A stretch of 64,000 nt of DNA from assembly GCF_000740895.1 (NCBI RefSeq), contig NC_025262.1, positions 488,001-552,000 on the forward strand, read 5' to 3'. Each line of letters begins with the position of its first letter. The first letter of the stretch is position 1. This document shows, piece by piece, positions 22,216-34,416 of the stretch. Source of the stretch: Theileria orientalis strain Shintoku (Eukaryota > Apicomplexa > Aconoidasida > Piroplasmida > Theileriidae). The notes beneath the pieces are model-generated. The model was not told where the DNA came from and ran no database searches. It worked only from the letters and a program-made list of their open reading frames with translations. The position numbers were made by a program, and so were the translations under genes.

Positions 22216-23513
22216 CTAAATTAGTTTTTTTAAATAATCTGCATTAAGGTCGTTTCCTATAAATAGGAAAATGTTTTCATCCACTTCGACGTCTATTCGA
22301 TTTATTTCATAAAATTGACCGATTCCCTGTAACTCGTAGGTGTGGTCCATGGCGTCAACTACATCTGTCACTGGACAGTCCCCGATAGCCTTGAAAATAC
22401 CCTTGCATCTGCAAAAACTGTTATGACTGGACTATTATGTTAGTTTAAATGTAAGTAACGTTATTACCTGTAAACATCATTCCTGTCCCACAGGAGAGAC
22501 GATACAGTATCATTTATGTACTTTAGCGAATACACACGATTACTCCTGATGCTTACTGACTTGAGTCTGCTTTTCTCATGATGAGCATGGCAAGTCTCTG
22601 TCTCAGGTTGTAAAGTAAGTATCTTCTTAGACTCGAAGGTGCCAAGGTCGAATATATGGTTTAAGTCGAAGTCGCACTTAACAGACTCGACTACTTTACA
22701 GTTGTTTATGGTGAGAAGGTATTCTCTAAGATCATTTGTGAGTGGGCTAATATCAGCTTTGTTAACGACAATTAAATCTGCCACTGACAGCTGTTTTGAA
22801 AACGTTTCAAACAACTCTTGGCAGTCGTTAGGGAAACAACCATCACTACTATTATTCATAATAGTTTGTGCGTTATCATCGGTATTCTTATTAGCATTTT
22901 CATTAGAAGTGGCATTAGCATTGGCATTGTTTATGGAATTTGATTTGTTCGCGTTTTTGTTTAAAAATAAGTTTAGTGTGTTTACATCTGTGATTGAGAC
23001 TACTCCGTCCAGCCTTAGGCGAGAGTCCAAGTTATCGTCTACCCATAGGTTGCCAGTTAGAGTTAGAGGATCTGCTGTTCCAGCTGATTCAATTATTATC
23101 CAATCGATTCTATCGCTCAGTTCCAGAAATGAGTCAAGAGCTGACACGAGTTCAGACTTGGAACTACAACACAGGCACCCGTTAGGCAACTCGTAAACAG
23201 AAGCACCTGATTTTAACAAAATGGGCTTTTCAACTCCCATTACTTCGGAAAACTCGTTCTGAATAACGCCAATTCTCCTTGTCATTACTTCAGTACATAT
23301 TCGCTTGATAAGTGTGGTCTATAAAGTACAATTAATTATTGTTAATTAAATAAAATATTAACTGTCATGGATAAATAATGTTAATTTAGTATAGATAATT
23401 AAAATGTGTTAATTAAAATAAATAGAATCTTAATAATACCATGGAATTTATATAAAACATACCTTTCCTGTTCCTAAGAACCCAGTTATTATTGTTACTG
23501 GAACCTTTTCCAT
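22216..23513 (-). CDS. COG0523 G3E-family GTPase (ZNG1/CobW-like metallochaperone)
   Basis: Three exons, 23463-23513, 22468-23318 and 22216-22408, 364 residues. The P-loop GFLGTGKTT is split by intron 1. Then NEFSEVMGVEK, the family metal motif CLCC within PNGCLCCSSKSELVSAL, the Walker B/ESAGTADP block (IIIESAGTADPLTLT) and the NKAD guanine-recognition motif (VVNKADISPL). The C-terminal domain carries YSLKYINDTVSSLLWDRND and ends in KGIFKAIGDC...FYEINRI...FLFIGNDL, matching the CobW_C domain. In eukaryotes ZNG1 activates methionine aminopeptidase 1 by zinc transfer (established for fungal/animal ZNG1); transfer of that role to this protein is inference. An Asn/Ala-rich insertion (about residues 150-170) and a His/Cys patch (CHAHHEK) that could bind metal interrupt the core. 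Confidence 0.9.
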
Positions 23514-23614
23514 ATTATATTACAATTTATTTAATTAAATTGGTGTTTTAAGTTGTAATTTGGTTTTAATATTTTACACATTTTAGAATTTATATATTAT
23601 ATAGTGTGTAAATA

Positions 23615-24043
23615 CTAATCCACATTTGGGTATGTTGATTTCAAATCGTATTTTTGATATTCATTATGTCTTCCATTGCAACCTCTCATACACCTTGTAT
23701 CTCCAATCATACACTCTAGTGAATCCATTCTGTTTGCCATATAGTTAATTCTCTTTTTTAAATACCTGCAAAGTCGTTAATTTACACATTATATAAAACT
23801 TGATTTAAACACAATTTATAAATATATATTATTTTACATGTTTTCGCTTTGTAGTTTTTTGTTTTCTTCATTTAACTTTTCTGCTCTGTTAACTAGAATT
23901 CCTATTGATACCTTCGATTCGTTTGCCTGTTTATGGTATTCTGATATCAGTGATTGATATTTATTTAACAATGATTTGAAATTTCTGTTCTTTTCTTCTA
24001 TTTCATCATCATAATTATAATAATCACTTATTAATTTTGCCAT
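23615..24043 (-). CDS. Small coiled-coil protein
   Basis: Two exons, 23838-24043 and 23615-23765, 118 residues. The first exon is a continuous helix (IEEKNRNFKSLLNKYQSLIS, then RAEKLNEENKKLQSEN) that continues across the splice as MYLKKRINYMANRMDSLECM. It is followed by a short Cys-containing segment CMIGDTRCMRGCNGRHNEYQ and a hydrophilic end. No family recognised. The coil has regular heptads, so it is likely a dimeric adaptor or structural protein; the four cysteines after the coil could bind a metal, but their spacing (C-x6-C-x3-C) fits no standard finger. Confidence 0.65.
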
Positions 24044-24288
24044 CTACTCATGTGATTTTTATATGCACATAACATATTTTTTTATTTTATTTTAAATTTC
24101 AATTTTTATATTTATATCTTCCATAATTATAATAATATTTTTCTTTCATCTATTTAATATTTTATCTATTTTTTTCATTATACTATGTACACCGAGACGT
24201 ATTATCTATGATTCACTCATTTTATTCAATCATATAATATTAAATAATTAACACAATACCATCTCATAATTTACACACCGATAAGGTT

Positions 24289-27139
24289 CTATACCCATAG
24301 AAGGCCCTTTTTATTTGTACATGTGTATAGCCAGGGCTCTCTGTTATGCCAATTACAATCCGATAGTATGCCATCCATTTTCAACTCGTTCAGAGGCACA
24401 AACAGTATTTCTCCATCTTTGTTCGTGCTTATATGGAAACATTTTATGCTAAAAATTCACATACAACCACTTTACACTAACCTCTTGCGATACGCTACTA
24501 ATGCCAACGGTAGTTTCTTGTGTATTTGAACCTTAATCACCTTTTCGTTTTCAAAGCTAAACTTTTATATGTTTGTGTTTTTAATTTTATGATAAATGTG
24601 CAATTCCATTACAGTCACTATCATTTAACCAATATTGATTCTGCCAATATTTTTTTACCTGAACGTCTTGTACGGGAACGACGATATTTCCTGGTCATAT
24701 ATTGTCAGTTTCCCTTCCTCGTCTCCTGTCAGTAAATACGTTCCGTTAGTGTCCATCGACACTGGCAACTCCACTCCAGTAAACTTAGACTCATCATTCA
24801 ATCTACGTCGTATTTATTTGTGTGCATTTAGTTATTTCAGCTGATCACCATTGTCTACTAGCAACTATTTATCTAATTTTCTTTAATCCTTACTTATCGT
24901 TTGACCCTGTTGTTGAGAGGTTATACAGTCTGATGTTCCTCGTAAACGCAACTATCAGCTTCGGTTCACTTGGGTGAAACATTGCCAGTTTAATTCTATT
25001 GTTCGATATTTTGTTTCCTAGTCTCATTGAGCTCTTCTTCGGTATGCAGTGCAGCACACACTGGTTTATGCTTTCCACCGACTCTGGTGAGACACATACA
25101 ATGTAGTTTCCTATTTAATTTCTGTTTTCCTCTTGATAAACTAAATACCGATTTAACTATTAACAATTATCTAGTTTCTATTAATATAATTAAATATTAT
25201 CTATTAACGATAATTAAATATTTTTACCTCCTGGGTGTACTGCCATATTCCTCACTGGATGTGGATGTTGAATACTTATCCCTTCGTATTCACCCTAATT
25301 GCATTTAATAAATTTTTTATTTCTTTACTCAACTTACCTTCTTATATACTTTCCAGTTATTTTTATCTGATCCCATACTTAAGTAGTTTCTTGCCTTTTC
25401 ATACTCCTAAATTACATCATGTTACCGTATGATTTGTCATTACTTACATCTTCTTCATTTTCTTCCTTAGAGCCGCTCTTATTTGGCAGATTTAACGGCA
25501 GTATTGTCACTTTACTTTCGTGTGCTACTACTATTATTGGCAACTTCGGGTGCCACAGCATGTCGTTGATTTCGCTAAACTCCAGCTTCATGAATGCACA
25601 CCCTGTGATCACGTCACATATACGCACTATCTCCGAAGTTGCCAGAGCAACGTATCTTCCTGTTCTGTACTCAGTCAGTTTCTTCAATCCTTCGAATCTG
25701 TACTCTACGCTTTCTTTCTTCGGGAACGGCCCCAATTCTGATGGACTTGGTAGCTTCGGCAGTAGCGATTCTGGGTCCACGTTCATCTTCATCTTCACTG
25801 CTCTCGGGCACATCAGCAGCTGCAGGCACCTCGTAAACCTCTCCACTATCAAATTCTCGTATACTGGCACTGCTCTGAGTGACTCATATTTATTTGGCAT
25901 GTAATTCATCTTCCTTTCATGAGGCTCCGTCTCAATCCAATCCTTCTTCTCCTATAAAAATTATTATTAAAAGTTCCACTAAAAAACTCCATCAAATACA
26001 AATAACTTCAAATGCCGTTCTATTTTATGACAAATTTGTATTTGCGATAATATAAACACTTATATCTTTATTATCATACCTCTTCGTTAAACAGATACTC
26101 TTCCGGCGGGTTATATGACTCTGAATGTGTTGGCAGTTCTGTTTTAGGCGGTTTTATTTCATTTTTCGAGCTTCTTTTAGCGCTCGTCGGGTCCACGTCG
26201 TATATTGCGTCCTTCCATATGTCTTCCACTCTTTCCCACTCCTCCATCATTTTCTGTTCATTCAGCCTTCTCTGTTCCAATGTAAATATCTTCCCTGATT
26301 TGATCAGCTTCACCAGCCTACAAAAACTTTTAATTCTAATCGATTTAAAACTCAAATCACACATTCATTTATTTATTATACTTACCTTGCCACTTTCATT
26401 GCCTCCCATTTTGATGGTAAGAATCTTGCCTTTGGCTCAAGTTCAAATGATACTGGTTGCTTCCTACGCGTTCCTTATAATAGATTTAACTTACGCATCC
26501 TTGTTATCAAACTCTATCGTTAGTCCTTCGGCGTCATATGTTTCTGAGGGGTACATCCCTTTCCTAATCCTTCGAATGATCTGTACAATAGTTAAATGTG
26601 TGTACACACAATGTTATATACCTTCAAATCATCATCCGATAGTCTTATTGTTCTATTGTTTTTAGGATCTACGATAGTTCTCCAAGAATCAGGGTTATCG
26701 GAATTAAAAATTAGCTGTCCCAGCTGTGTAGAATCCAACTCCTTCACCAACCTCTTCCCCTCAACAGTGTATCCTAATGTATTAAGTTAATAATTAAATA
26801 AAAAAAATTTATTTGATTCGAAATAAGCTATTACGGCAATATGTATTAAATTATACCTATATGGTTTTCATCGTTGTACCAATCGATTGGTACATTTCCT
26901 GTGCGATTTACTTCTCCTTCCGCTTCATCCGAATCAAATAAAGTTTCAGAATCCTGACTTTGCAAATCTATTTGATCGTCTTCTTCAATAAAAGTAACCT
27001 TGGTTTTATTTAAATTCTTTTTATTTCTAGTTTTGCTGTCGTTAACAGAATTCGATCTAGTACTTGATGTTTCAATATCATATTTTCTCAAAGTTAATTC
27101 TGAACCGATATTATCATTTTTAAAACGTTTTTTTGGCAT
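24289..27139 (-). CDS. Ribosome biogenesis protein BOP1/Erb1
   Basis: Twelve exons: 26857-27139, 26622-26773, 26495-26580, 26386-26463, 26080-26317, 25448-25951, 25338-25406, 25228-25294, 24894-25110, 24659-24802, 24482-24556, 24289-24448; 690 residues, total divisible by three. After a basic, acidic-patch N-terminus (MPKKRFKNDN..) comes the BOP1NT domain: IDWYNDENHIGYTVEGKRLV, SDNPDSWRTIVDPKNNRTIR, FLPSKWEAMKVARLVKLIKS, SESYNPPEEYLFNEE, WIETEPHERKMNYMPNKYES and LRAVPVYENLIVERFTRCLQ. These are near-diagnostic. A divergent C-terminal WD40 propeller follows and ends NWHNREPWLYTCTNKKGLLW. Erb1 forms the PeBoW complex with Nop7/PES1 and Ytm1/WDR12, and midasin removes Ytm1-Erb1 from pre-60S particles (established). 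The first in-frame Met upstream (27193) is less likely; MPKKR is the expected start. One intron (26464-26494) is 31 nt. Confidence 0.95.
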
Positions 27140-27830
27140 TTTGATTAAATATAATAAACAAACATTAACACTATACATATGTATTATTAACACAACAATT
27201 AATAAATATATGTAATAAATAATTATACATTTGATTTAAAATATATTAATAATATGTATTTTTTTATATAAATAATATTTGACAATCAAATATCTATTTT
27301 ATTTGTTGCAATTGAAATAATCAATAATTATTATGATTTTATCAAATAATAAATCAAATCATAATAAATTTTTAATAAATAGTATTTTAAATATAAGTTT
27401 CTTCTAGTTTAAACGTTTTTAAATTTATAGGTCAACAATTTTTATAATTCTATTTACACATTACATATCGTGTTGATATGCTATAATTATTAAAGATTCT
27501 TCACATTATTTTTGATTATTATTTGTATTTAATTTCAAAGTTTTATATGAATTTAAATTTAAAATAAAATCAACAACTCGCACATCATTGCACATCGTTT
27601 AAATAGAACGTCCTCAATATATATATAATAAATAACATTTATTTGATTTTCTTGTTTATTCTTCTAATGTGTATATAGTATAATTCATAAAATCGGTTTT
27701 GTTTGTTTTTTATATACTTTTCATACTATTAATTTCTGTTTACACATTTAGACACTTAACCAATATATTTGTATATTATTTGATATTTTTATCTTTTTTG
27801 AACCTTTTTATATTTAATTTTATTTGAAAA
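27140..27830. other. AT-rich intergenic region
   Basis: About 690 bases between the divergent Erb1 and long coiled-coil genes, A/T runs throughout, with a less biased island near 27570-27620 (CAACTCGCACATCATTGCACATCG). It should hold both promoters. No RNA gene is seen. Confidence 0.5.
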
Positions 27831-30800
27831 ATGAATAAACTCTCATACCGGGTCATTTTACATGGCCCTATGAGCTGGAAGACATCGCAACATTTGCCTG
27901 ATTCGATAAATGGCACACCTTATTTGGTAATATTCGAGCCTGTTAGCTCTATGGTTATTGTATCACAAGGAACACTCCTAATTCCACACATTCCCGTTTA
28001 TATGAACAAAATCAACTCTCAAATCTTATCGGTTTTCGTCTTTAATGATGCTTCTTTAGCCAAGCAGTTGGTTTCTGAACTGTATAACTACTCGGATAAA
28101 AACATTAATACATTTGATATTTACAAAAATGAGAAGGTGGTCAGTCTTCTTTCAAAATCATTATCTTCTTTTCATCTTCCACTGGAGGTTGTTGTAAAAA
28201 GAGTTGATTACAGCAGTGTTAACAGGCAATCCACTGCAGTTTCGAACACATTTTCCGTTCCCAGCTTTAGAACTGGATTAAAAAGGAACTTAACACTATT
28301 CAACCCTTATGGTATCTTTTAATTATTCTTATTTATTTTTCTTAACCGTTATTAATTTATTTTTTATAGAGAATTTAAATCAGAGGTTTGGTGTCGATCC
28401 TACATCTAATATGAACATGAGGATATCAAACACAGTGACTAATAACATTCTCAACTATAATTTTGATTCTGAGAATAAAATGTATAAAGATGAGCCTAAG
28501 AGCGTTAAAAATTCCTACGACAATCTGGATTCTTACAATTTGAGAGTTGGCCTCGAGGAAGGTTTTTATATGGTTACAACATCAACGGATTTGATGAAAA
28601 AATTATTTCAATGTCTTGAAAGAAAGGGACCGAGAGTAAATAGGCTTTCTCTAAATTTTTATAAAATAAGGAAGGATGATCCGAGGGATAAGTCCAACCT
28701 TCATGCCAACACAATGGCAAACAATGTTGGTTTGAGTACTTCCAAAATCTCGCTTAATAGGAATAATACTAGCATTTGTTACAAAAATGGATTGAAAAAT
28801 GATGTTGAATTTAATAAAAACATCAAAATCGATGCAAAAAACCTCGGCCAAGTTGGTCATTTATCCAATGACTATAAGTTGTCTAAAAACCCAGGATTTT
28901 ACACACCTGGATTTGTAAGCACTCCTCTCTTTAACAACGGAAATGTTTATAAGAATAACACAAGCAACATGTCCAAAACCTGCGATGATGCAGCTAAACC
29001 ATGTTTATCAACGATTCTTAGATCATTAACTGCTGCCATTGACAAGAACACCGAGGCTCTGAATCTTAATGGAAGCATTAAAGGATCTAACAAGTGTTCA
29101 CATAATACAGATGGCGATGTTGATAATGTGTTCAAATCAGTGTTGAAAGACACTAAGCAGAGTGTAGGTCAATCATTTAATGGACATGGGCTTGTAAGCA
29201 TGTCAACATCAGAATTCTTTGGGTATTCGTCTCCCACATCCAACTGCAATTCAAATAATCTTAATATGAGGAATTTTAGTTTGTTGAGCGACTCTTCTCC
29301 TGATTCACAACTTGGTAAGCTTAAAACGACTGATTTCACTGACCTCAAGTTGGACGATTTTCATCTTAAACCTTTCAATGAGAGCGAAAATTCCGATTTA
29401 AACCAGATTATTCAGTCTAAGACAAATGATGGTGAAGTTAAACACGTTGATACTACCACCGATCAAACAAATTATGATGGTTTTGTTCAAAACTATATCC
29501 ATGTGTTGGAAAAATTAAACGAAGTTGAGAGCCTATACGATTTAGATGATATAAAGAAGAAGTTCACGGAACAACAAAATAAAAAGAAACTCGAAAGCTC
29601 GTATAACCTTAATTTGGACAATGCCACTTCTGAGAATGTAAATGTACAAGAAGATAGTCCTAATGTTAAGGTGTCATCTAGAACAGAAGAAAAGGGCGAT
29701 GATGCAAGTGTATATTCTGATAGTTTGAGTAATTTCACTGAAGATTCGGCCGATAACTTGACACATAACGAGTATCCTGATATCAAAAGTGTTAAGAATC
29801 TTGAATTTGATAATCAGAATACTAACACTAATGAAAAAAATACAACCTTTAGAGACGATGAGGAGTGTAAGAGTGACATAGATTCAAACTTTGACAAATT
29901 GTCAACTAAGTCGGACCTTAACGTGCTAATGGACGAATTTAACCAACTCTCTACAAAGAATGAACTTCTGTCAAGAGATAACTCTAAATACAGAACTAAA
30001 ATACTTAGACTCAAGGATAAGATTAAAAACATTAAGTCGCTACATAAGTACGAGTTGGAGGACGTGATGAACACAAACTACTCAAATGAGGAGAAGCTGA
30101 GGTCTGCAATTAACGACAACAACGTGACCATAAAGATGATGGAGCAGGAAAGACTAAAATTGACTGAAATGGTGGAACAACATAAAATGATAATAAAGAG
30201 GCTGAGTAGGGAGAAGTTGGAGACTGTGCAACAACTCACAAGGCTTGAAGAAGACTATAATAAGTTGCAAATGGTGAGGGAGATGGACAAGAATGAAAAG
30301 TATGCATACAACAAAACCAAGTTGGAGCTTGAGCAGCTAAAGTCGGATAACGAGGTGTTAAACAATAAGCTAAGGACTGCAAATGAGAAGATATTAAAGA
30401 TGCAGCACGATGATAAGGTAAACAACGATATTGTCTCACAGTTGAAGGAGAAGCTTAAGAGAATCGAGGAAGATAAAGTGAAGACCGATCAACTACTGAA
30501 TGAAAACAGAGTACTTAAATCGAAGGAAGTTCAGATGAAGGATAAATTCGAGCTCATGAAAAGAGACCATGTGAACCTAAGGAGCGAGTTTAACACCGAA
30601 AAGTCGAATAATTTAAGACTTATCCAGCACAATGAGGAGCTTAAGGACGAATTGAGGAGAGTGAAGGCGACCCTGAGTGAATATGAATCGAGGGACGACA
30701 AGTTGGAGTCTAAATTGTCGATGCTGGAGAGCAATAACACAGTATTGCTCAAAAACCTGGAGGCCTCTAAAAATGAAATTAATAATCTGAAACTACTTTT

Positions 30801-32278
30801 AGATAACGCGAATAAGGACAAACTGAAGGTAGAAAATAAGTATCTTCAGCTGCAATCGAGTGTTGAGAAGGTCGAGTACATGAACAACTCACTGTCGACG
30901 GAGCTCGTTGAGGCGAAGAAGCTGGTAGAATTGAAGAATAACGAGGGGGCACGCCTAGTCTCTCTTGTAACTGAAAAGGAAAATGAGCTGGTCCTTTGGA
31001 AAAACCAGGCAAACGCGTCGAAGGAAGCCCACGCACAACTGCAGAGAGAACACAGTTACTTGCGGGCATCATATGAAGCAGTTGAGTCATCATACAGGAA
31101 GTTTCAGCAGTATGAGGAGGGCTTGAGGAGCCAGTTACAGGTGAAGGCTGAGCAGAACCAGGAGCTCTTGAGGCAATTGCGAGAGTTTCAAGTCTGCATG
31201 GACACTTTCAAGTCAGATACGGATCTGAAATCCAGTAGGCAGCAGGAGTTGTACTCAAAATTAGCTGCAAGATTCTTCCTTTTGGCTTCCAAATACGACA
31301 AGCTGAAAAAAGATAACGCACTCAATAAAATTAAGCTAGTAATGATGGAACACAAAAACAACTCAATGTTAATAAGGAGGCTCATTAGAACCGTTCTTCT
31401 TTCCAAGGCTAAGATCGCTAAGCGCAACTGTCAAATACTGAGCATTGTTGGAGCCTTGCAGATGAAGGGCCCTACCACTTGCTCTATGATTATTTCCAGG
31501 ATAAACACACTGGTGGCAGTTACTGCTGAAAGCAATTCGAAGTCACAAGGTAATATATTCAGTTATTATTTACTACTAGTATTTGATTGTTACTAATTAG
31601 CAGCTATTAGGTAGATAAACAACACTTTGTATGATGGTGATTAATATCTTAACCATTTAACCAAATATGTTTTACAAGTATTTAGACAAAATCGCACAAC
31701 TCAAAACTTCGTTCATGAAGCACTCTCTCGAAAAGGACCAGATGATTAAGGTTCTGCAGACTAAGTTGGTTTCCATGGACCAGTTGAAGGAGAACCAGCA
31801 GTTTCTGCTTGAGGAGAACCGGAACCTGTCCGACCAGATAATGGCTGAGCAGAACAACTCGCAGAAGCTGCAGCAGGCGCTGAACGAGCAGATTGAGCGC
31901 GAAAGGTTCGCCTTTGAGTCAGAGTCCAAGTCGCTGTACAGCAGGCAGTACCAGCTACTCAGGCACAACGAGCAGCTTTCCAAGGAGAACCACAGCCTCA
32001 AGGAGTCGCTTAACACCCTGCTGCAGTCCAGCAAGGTCGACGTCGAGCCTGACTTCTCCTTCAACCCCGGCCATGACCCTAACCCTAGCATTTTCGACGT
32101 TAAATACGAGCGCGTCAAGAGCATTTACGACTCCGTGCCCTACGACTCGAGTAAGCAGCCTCACTATGTGAACTACTTCAACTCTCCGACTGTGCTAAGG
32201 CGTAAATCAGAGCTCGAGGAGGTGCTTTCTTCTAAGACTCGAGATCGCTACCCTCGGATGGTTTATCACAGGGTGTAA
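27831..32278 (+). CDS. Large coiled-coil protein, unknown function
   Basis: Three exons, 27831-28311, 28370-31549 and 31686-32278, 1417 residues. Residues 1-160 are a globular N-terminal domain (MNKLSYRVILHGPMSWKTSQ, YLVIFEPVSSMVIVSQGTLL) that looks beta-rich. Residues about 160-650 are Asn/Ser/Asp-rich and probably disordered. From about 680 to 1080 is one long parallel coiled coil (KYRTKILRLKDKIKNIKSLH onwards), and a further coil in the last exon (LVSMDQLKENQQFLLEENRN) ends in a short C-terminal domain with the motif YERVKSIYDSVPYDSSK. The plan (globular head, disordered neck, long rod) is that of centrosomal or tethering proteins; I do not recognise a family. Exon 3 is GC-richer with different codon preference from exon 2. 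The acceptor at 31684-31685 is chosen because it keeps phase with exon 2. Confidence 0.85.
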
Positions 32279-32341
32279 CGGTACACTTTGTGCTCAAATC
32301 ATGTTTCACTAATTACCATGTAATACAAATATCTATATGTT

Positions 32342-32911
32342 TTAAATCAGGTTATTTACTGGCTGCTCTTTCTGTGCGTTCTCCTTTTCCAGCAACTTCC
32401 TCTTCTTCAATATGAGCTCTATGAGCTTCTGGTTCTGTCCTCCTGACTGGTCCTTTATAAAGAACTCGCTCGTTTGCAGGTACTTGCACGTTTTCACCCA
32501 GTCAAACACGTTTTTTTCCGAAGGCTTGTTCGATTCTTCCTCCTCCAGAAGTTTTTTTAACTTTTCTTCTATTTGTTTTTTGCGATCATTGTGCCAGTTC
32601 TCCAGCTCCTGCGCTGCTGTTTTAATCCTGTTTTCCACATCCTGAGCCTCCTTCACCTTAAGTTTCTCCAACCGTTCATTGTTGTTCTTTACCCAGAGTT
32701 CATACGGGTTAAGAGCAGATTCGGGTTTAATAGAATTATGTAAAAACTCGTTATTAACTTTAACTTCGTTGGAAACGTGTGAATTTGAACGTGATAGGTC
32801 TAAAGTAACAGTAGATGACTGATGAGACAATGGCGCTTGTGCAGTGCTATCTTCTGGAGCCTTTTCGGACTCAGGTGATTTAATATCTAACAAATTATTA
32901 TTTAAATCCAT
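32342..32911 (-). CDS. Clathrin light chain-like protein
   Basis: Single exon, 189 residues. An acidic/Ser-rich N-terminus (ESEKAPEDSTAQAPLSHQSS) precedes a helical region beginning NPYELWVKNNNERLEKLKVK and continuing DVENRIKTAAQELENWHNDR, KKQIEEKLKKLLEEEE, then NVFDWVKTCKYLQTSEF. In clathrin light chains a W-x-R/K start (PLxxWxxRxxExLxxK) opens the heavy-chain-binding helix, followed by AxxELDxWYxxRxxQIExxK and a C-terminal W-V-x-x-C segment; the same order and spacing are present here. Light chains regulate clathrin lattice assembly on Golgi/endosomal vesicles (established). Sequence identity is modest, so a generic coiled-coil protein remains possible. Confidence 0.6.
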   Translation of the reverse strand: MDLNNNLLDIKSPESEKAPEDSTAQAPLSHQSSTVTLDLSRSNSHVSNEVKVNNEFLHNSIKPESALNPYELWVKNNNERLEKLKVKEAQDVENRIKTAAQELENWHNDRKKQIEEKLKKLLEEEESNKPSEKNVFDWVKTCKYLQTSEFFIKDQSGGQNQKLIELILKKRKLLEKENAQKEQPVNNLI

Positions 32912-33182
32912 GATGGATGTTGTAAGATATGAATAAATTATATTTGGTGATAAACATTCATTTGTTATATTGGGTCACAAATGTTCACAATATGATCAAT
33001 TACATTTGACATAAATTTTAATAACACTATATATTATGTTTAAACACTTTATCATATAGTTTTGTTATTTGTGAACTTTCAAAGGTTTTCATTATAATTG
33101 GATATTTGTAGTTTTTTAACACAATTACACACTGTCGTTTAAAATCATTAGTTTTAATTATAAATTGAATTTTTTATAAATT

Positions 33183-34100
33183 ATGCTTTTAGGAAGCTCC
33201 TCGCTCATTGACTTGAGTAAATCTTCCAACACATCTAATGATAAGGAACTTACTCTAGACAATAAATCGCACTTGCTTATAATTGACGATTCTATTAAGC
33301 CTTTAAACATTGGTAATTCATACGAAATCATATCACTTCCAAGTCCCAATAACGTTTATAACAAAGAATATTATTTGATCGGTGAGAATAGGCTTTTTAG
33401 GCTAAACGGAATAAAGCCTAATGAGAACAGAGTCAGTTTATTTCTTAACGAGTTTCTGGCAAATCCTGAGTTTATTATCGCAACATTCGAATTTGATGTG
33501 ATTTTCATATTCATTTCAATTTTGTACTTAAATAAGGACAAGTATATCACGATGTCATCCAGGATCGTTGATTGCTACACCAACAGCTCTTCTGCATTCT
33601 ATTCTAAAAGTTTGCAGTCCTCCGTTCTGTCCATTTGGAGCAAGAATGTAAATGACGTTAAGACTAGGCTTATGTATCTCTGTGATGTCTCTGAATCTCA
33701 TGGCGGTAACGAGCATCCGCTGCGCCCTAATGAAAAGAGACTCAGGCACCTCCTTACCTTCAAGGTCAATAAAATGGTTAATCACATCATTTCCAATAAT
33801 CTATTCATTTCAGACTACTGCGAGACTTCGGTTACTTCCACATCTCCAACGGTTAGGAAGAATCTGGTCACCTTAAACGAGGATAAGTGTAGGCACTTCT
33901 GTTGGTCTCTCGTGAAGTCGCACCTGTCTGAGACTGCAGCAAAGATTCTAATACCCTCAGAGATAACAGGGTCATTGGTGAAGCCGGTTAAAAATGAATG
34001 TACTCCTCAGGTTTTAACATCAACTGCTACCAAGAGGGCTAAGGTTATTTCTGGATCAAAGGGCACTCCTTCAATAACCTCTTTTTTTAAGGCAAAATAA
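33183..34100 (+). CDS. Ribonuclease H2 subunit B-like protein with C-terminal PIP box
   Basis: Single exon, 305 residues. The N-terminal beta-rich region contains YYLIGENRLFRLNGIKPNEN then RVSLFLNEFLANPEFIIATF and FDVIFIFISILYLNKDKY, matching the RNase H2B triple-barrel pattern (CLYxxxxxxLxE, RSWFxxxxVxxDGxLxxxTPxDPLFLxLxYL). A helical region follows (KRLRHLLTFKVNKMVNHI) where family members have KxxKxLxxKVxxxxxxL. The end is PSITSFFKAK, a PCNA-interacting box of the type that ends human RNASEH2B (SIDTFF). The RNase H2 A/B/C complex removes ribonucleotides from DNA (established); B provides PCNA binding and assembly. This is a family call from pattern; catalytic residues are not expected in B. 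The main uncertainty is low identity. Confidence 0.68.
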   Translation: MLLGSSSLIDLSKSSNTSNDKELTLDNKSHLLIIDDSIKPLNIGNSYEIISLPSPNNVYNKEYYLIGENRLFRLNGIKPNENRVSLFLNEFLANPEFIIATFEFDVIFIFISILYLNKDKYITMSSRIVDCYTNSSSAFYSKSLQSSVLSIWSKNVNDVKTRLMYLCDVSESHGGNEHPLRPNEKRLRHLLTFKVNKMVNHIISNNLFISDYCETSVTSTSPTVRKNLVTLNEDKCRHFCWSLVKSHLSETAAKILIPSEITGSLVKPVKNECTPQVLTSTATKRAKVISGSKGTPSITSFFKAK

Positions 34101-34416
34101 TATCATATATCATTTGCATTCGTCTATTCGTATGTAATCTAATGTGCTTGATTATATTTGCAATTTAATATTTATTAAATTTTGTATATATTTATATATT
34201 GTTTTATGTGTGCATTTGTATATTCATTGTTATACATATTATATTGTGATTATGTGTATATATACTTTATACATTTAATGCAATGTATCAATATGTATAC
34301 ATATACTTTTATAAACATAACTGTTATATGTATTAATATACACATATATACTAACAATAACAAACTCTTATTTGGTATATAGATTATTTATGTTTATGTT
34401 ATATTTTTGTATATTA
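34101..34416. other. AT-rich intergenic region between convergent genes
   Basis: About 315 bases of A/T-rich sequence with TATATACAT-type simple repeats, holding the 3' ends of the RNase H2B-like and COX15 transcripts. Nothing else is recognised. Confidence 0.5.

Noticed and set aside
34182..34382. 66-residue Tyr/Cys/Ile-rich frame in the gap after the RNase H2B-like gene
   Set aside because: It is a product of TATACA-type simple repeats; no splice partner or conserved feature.
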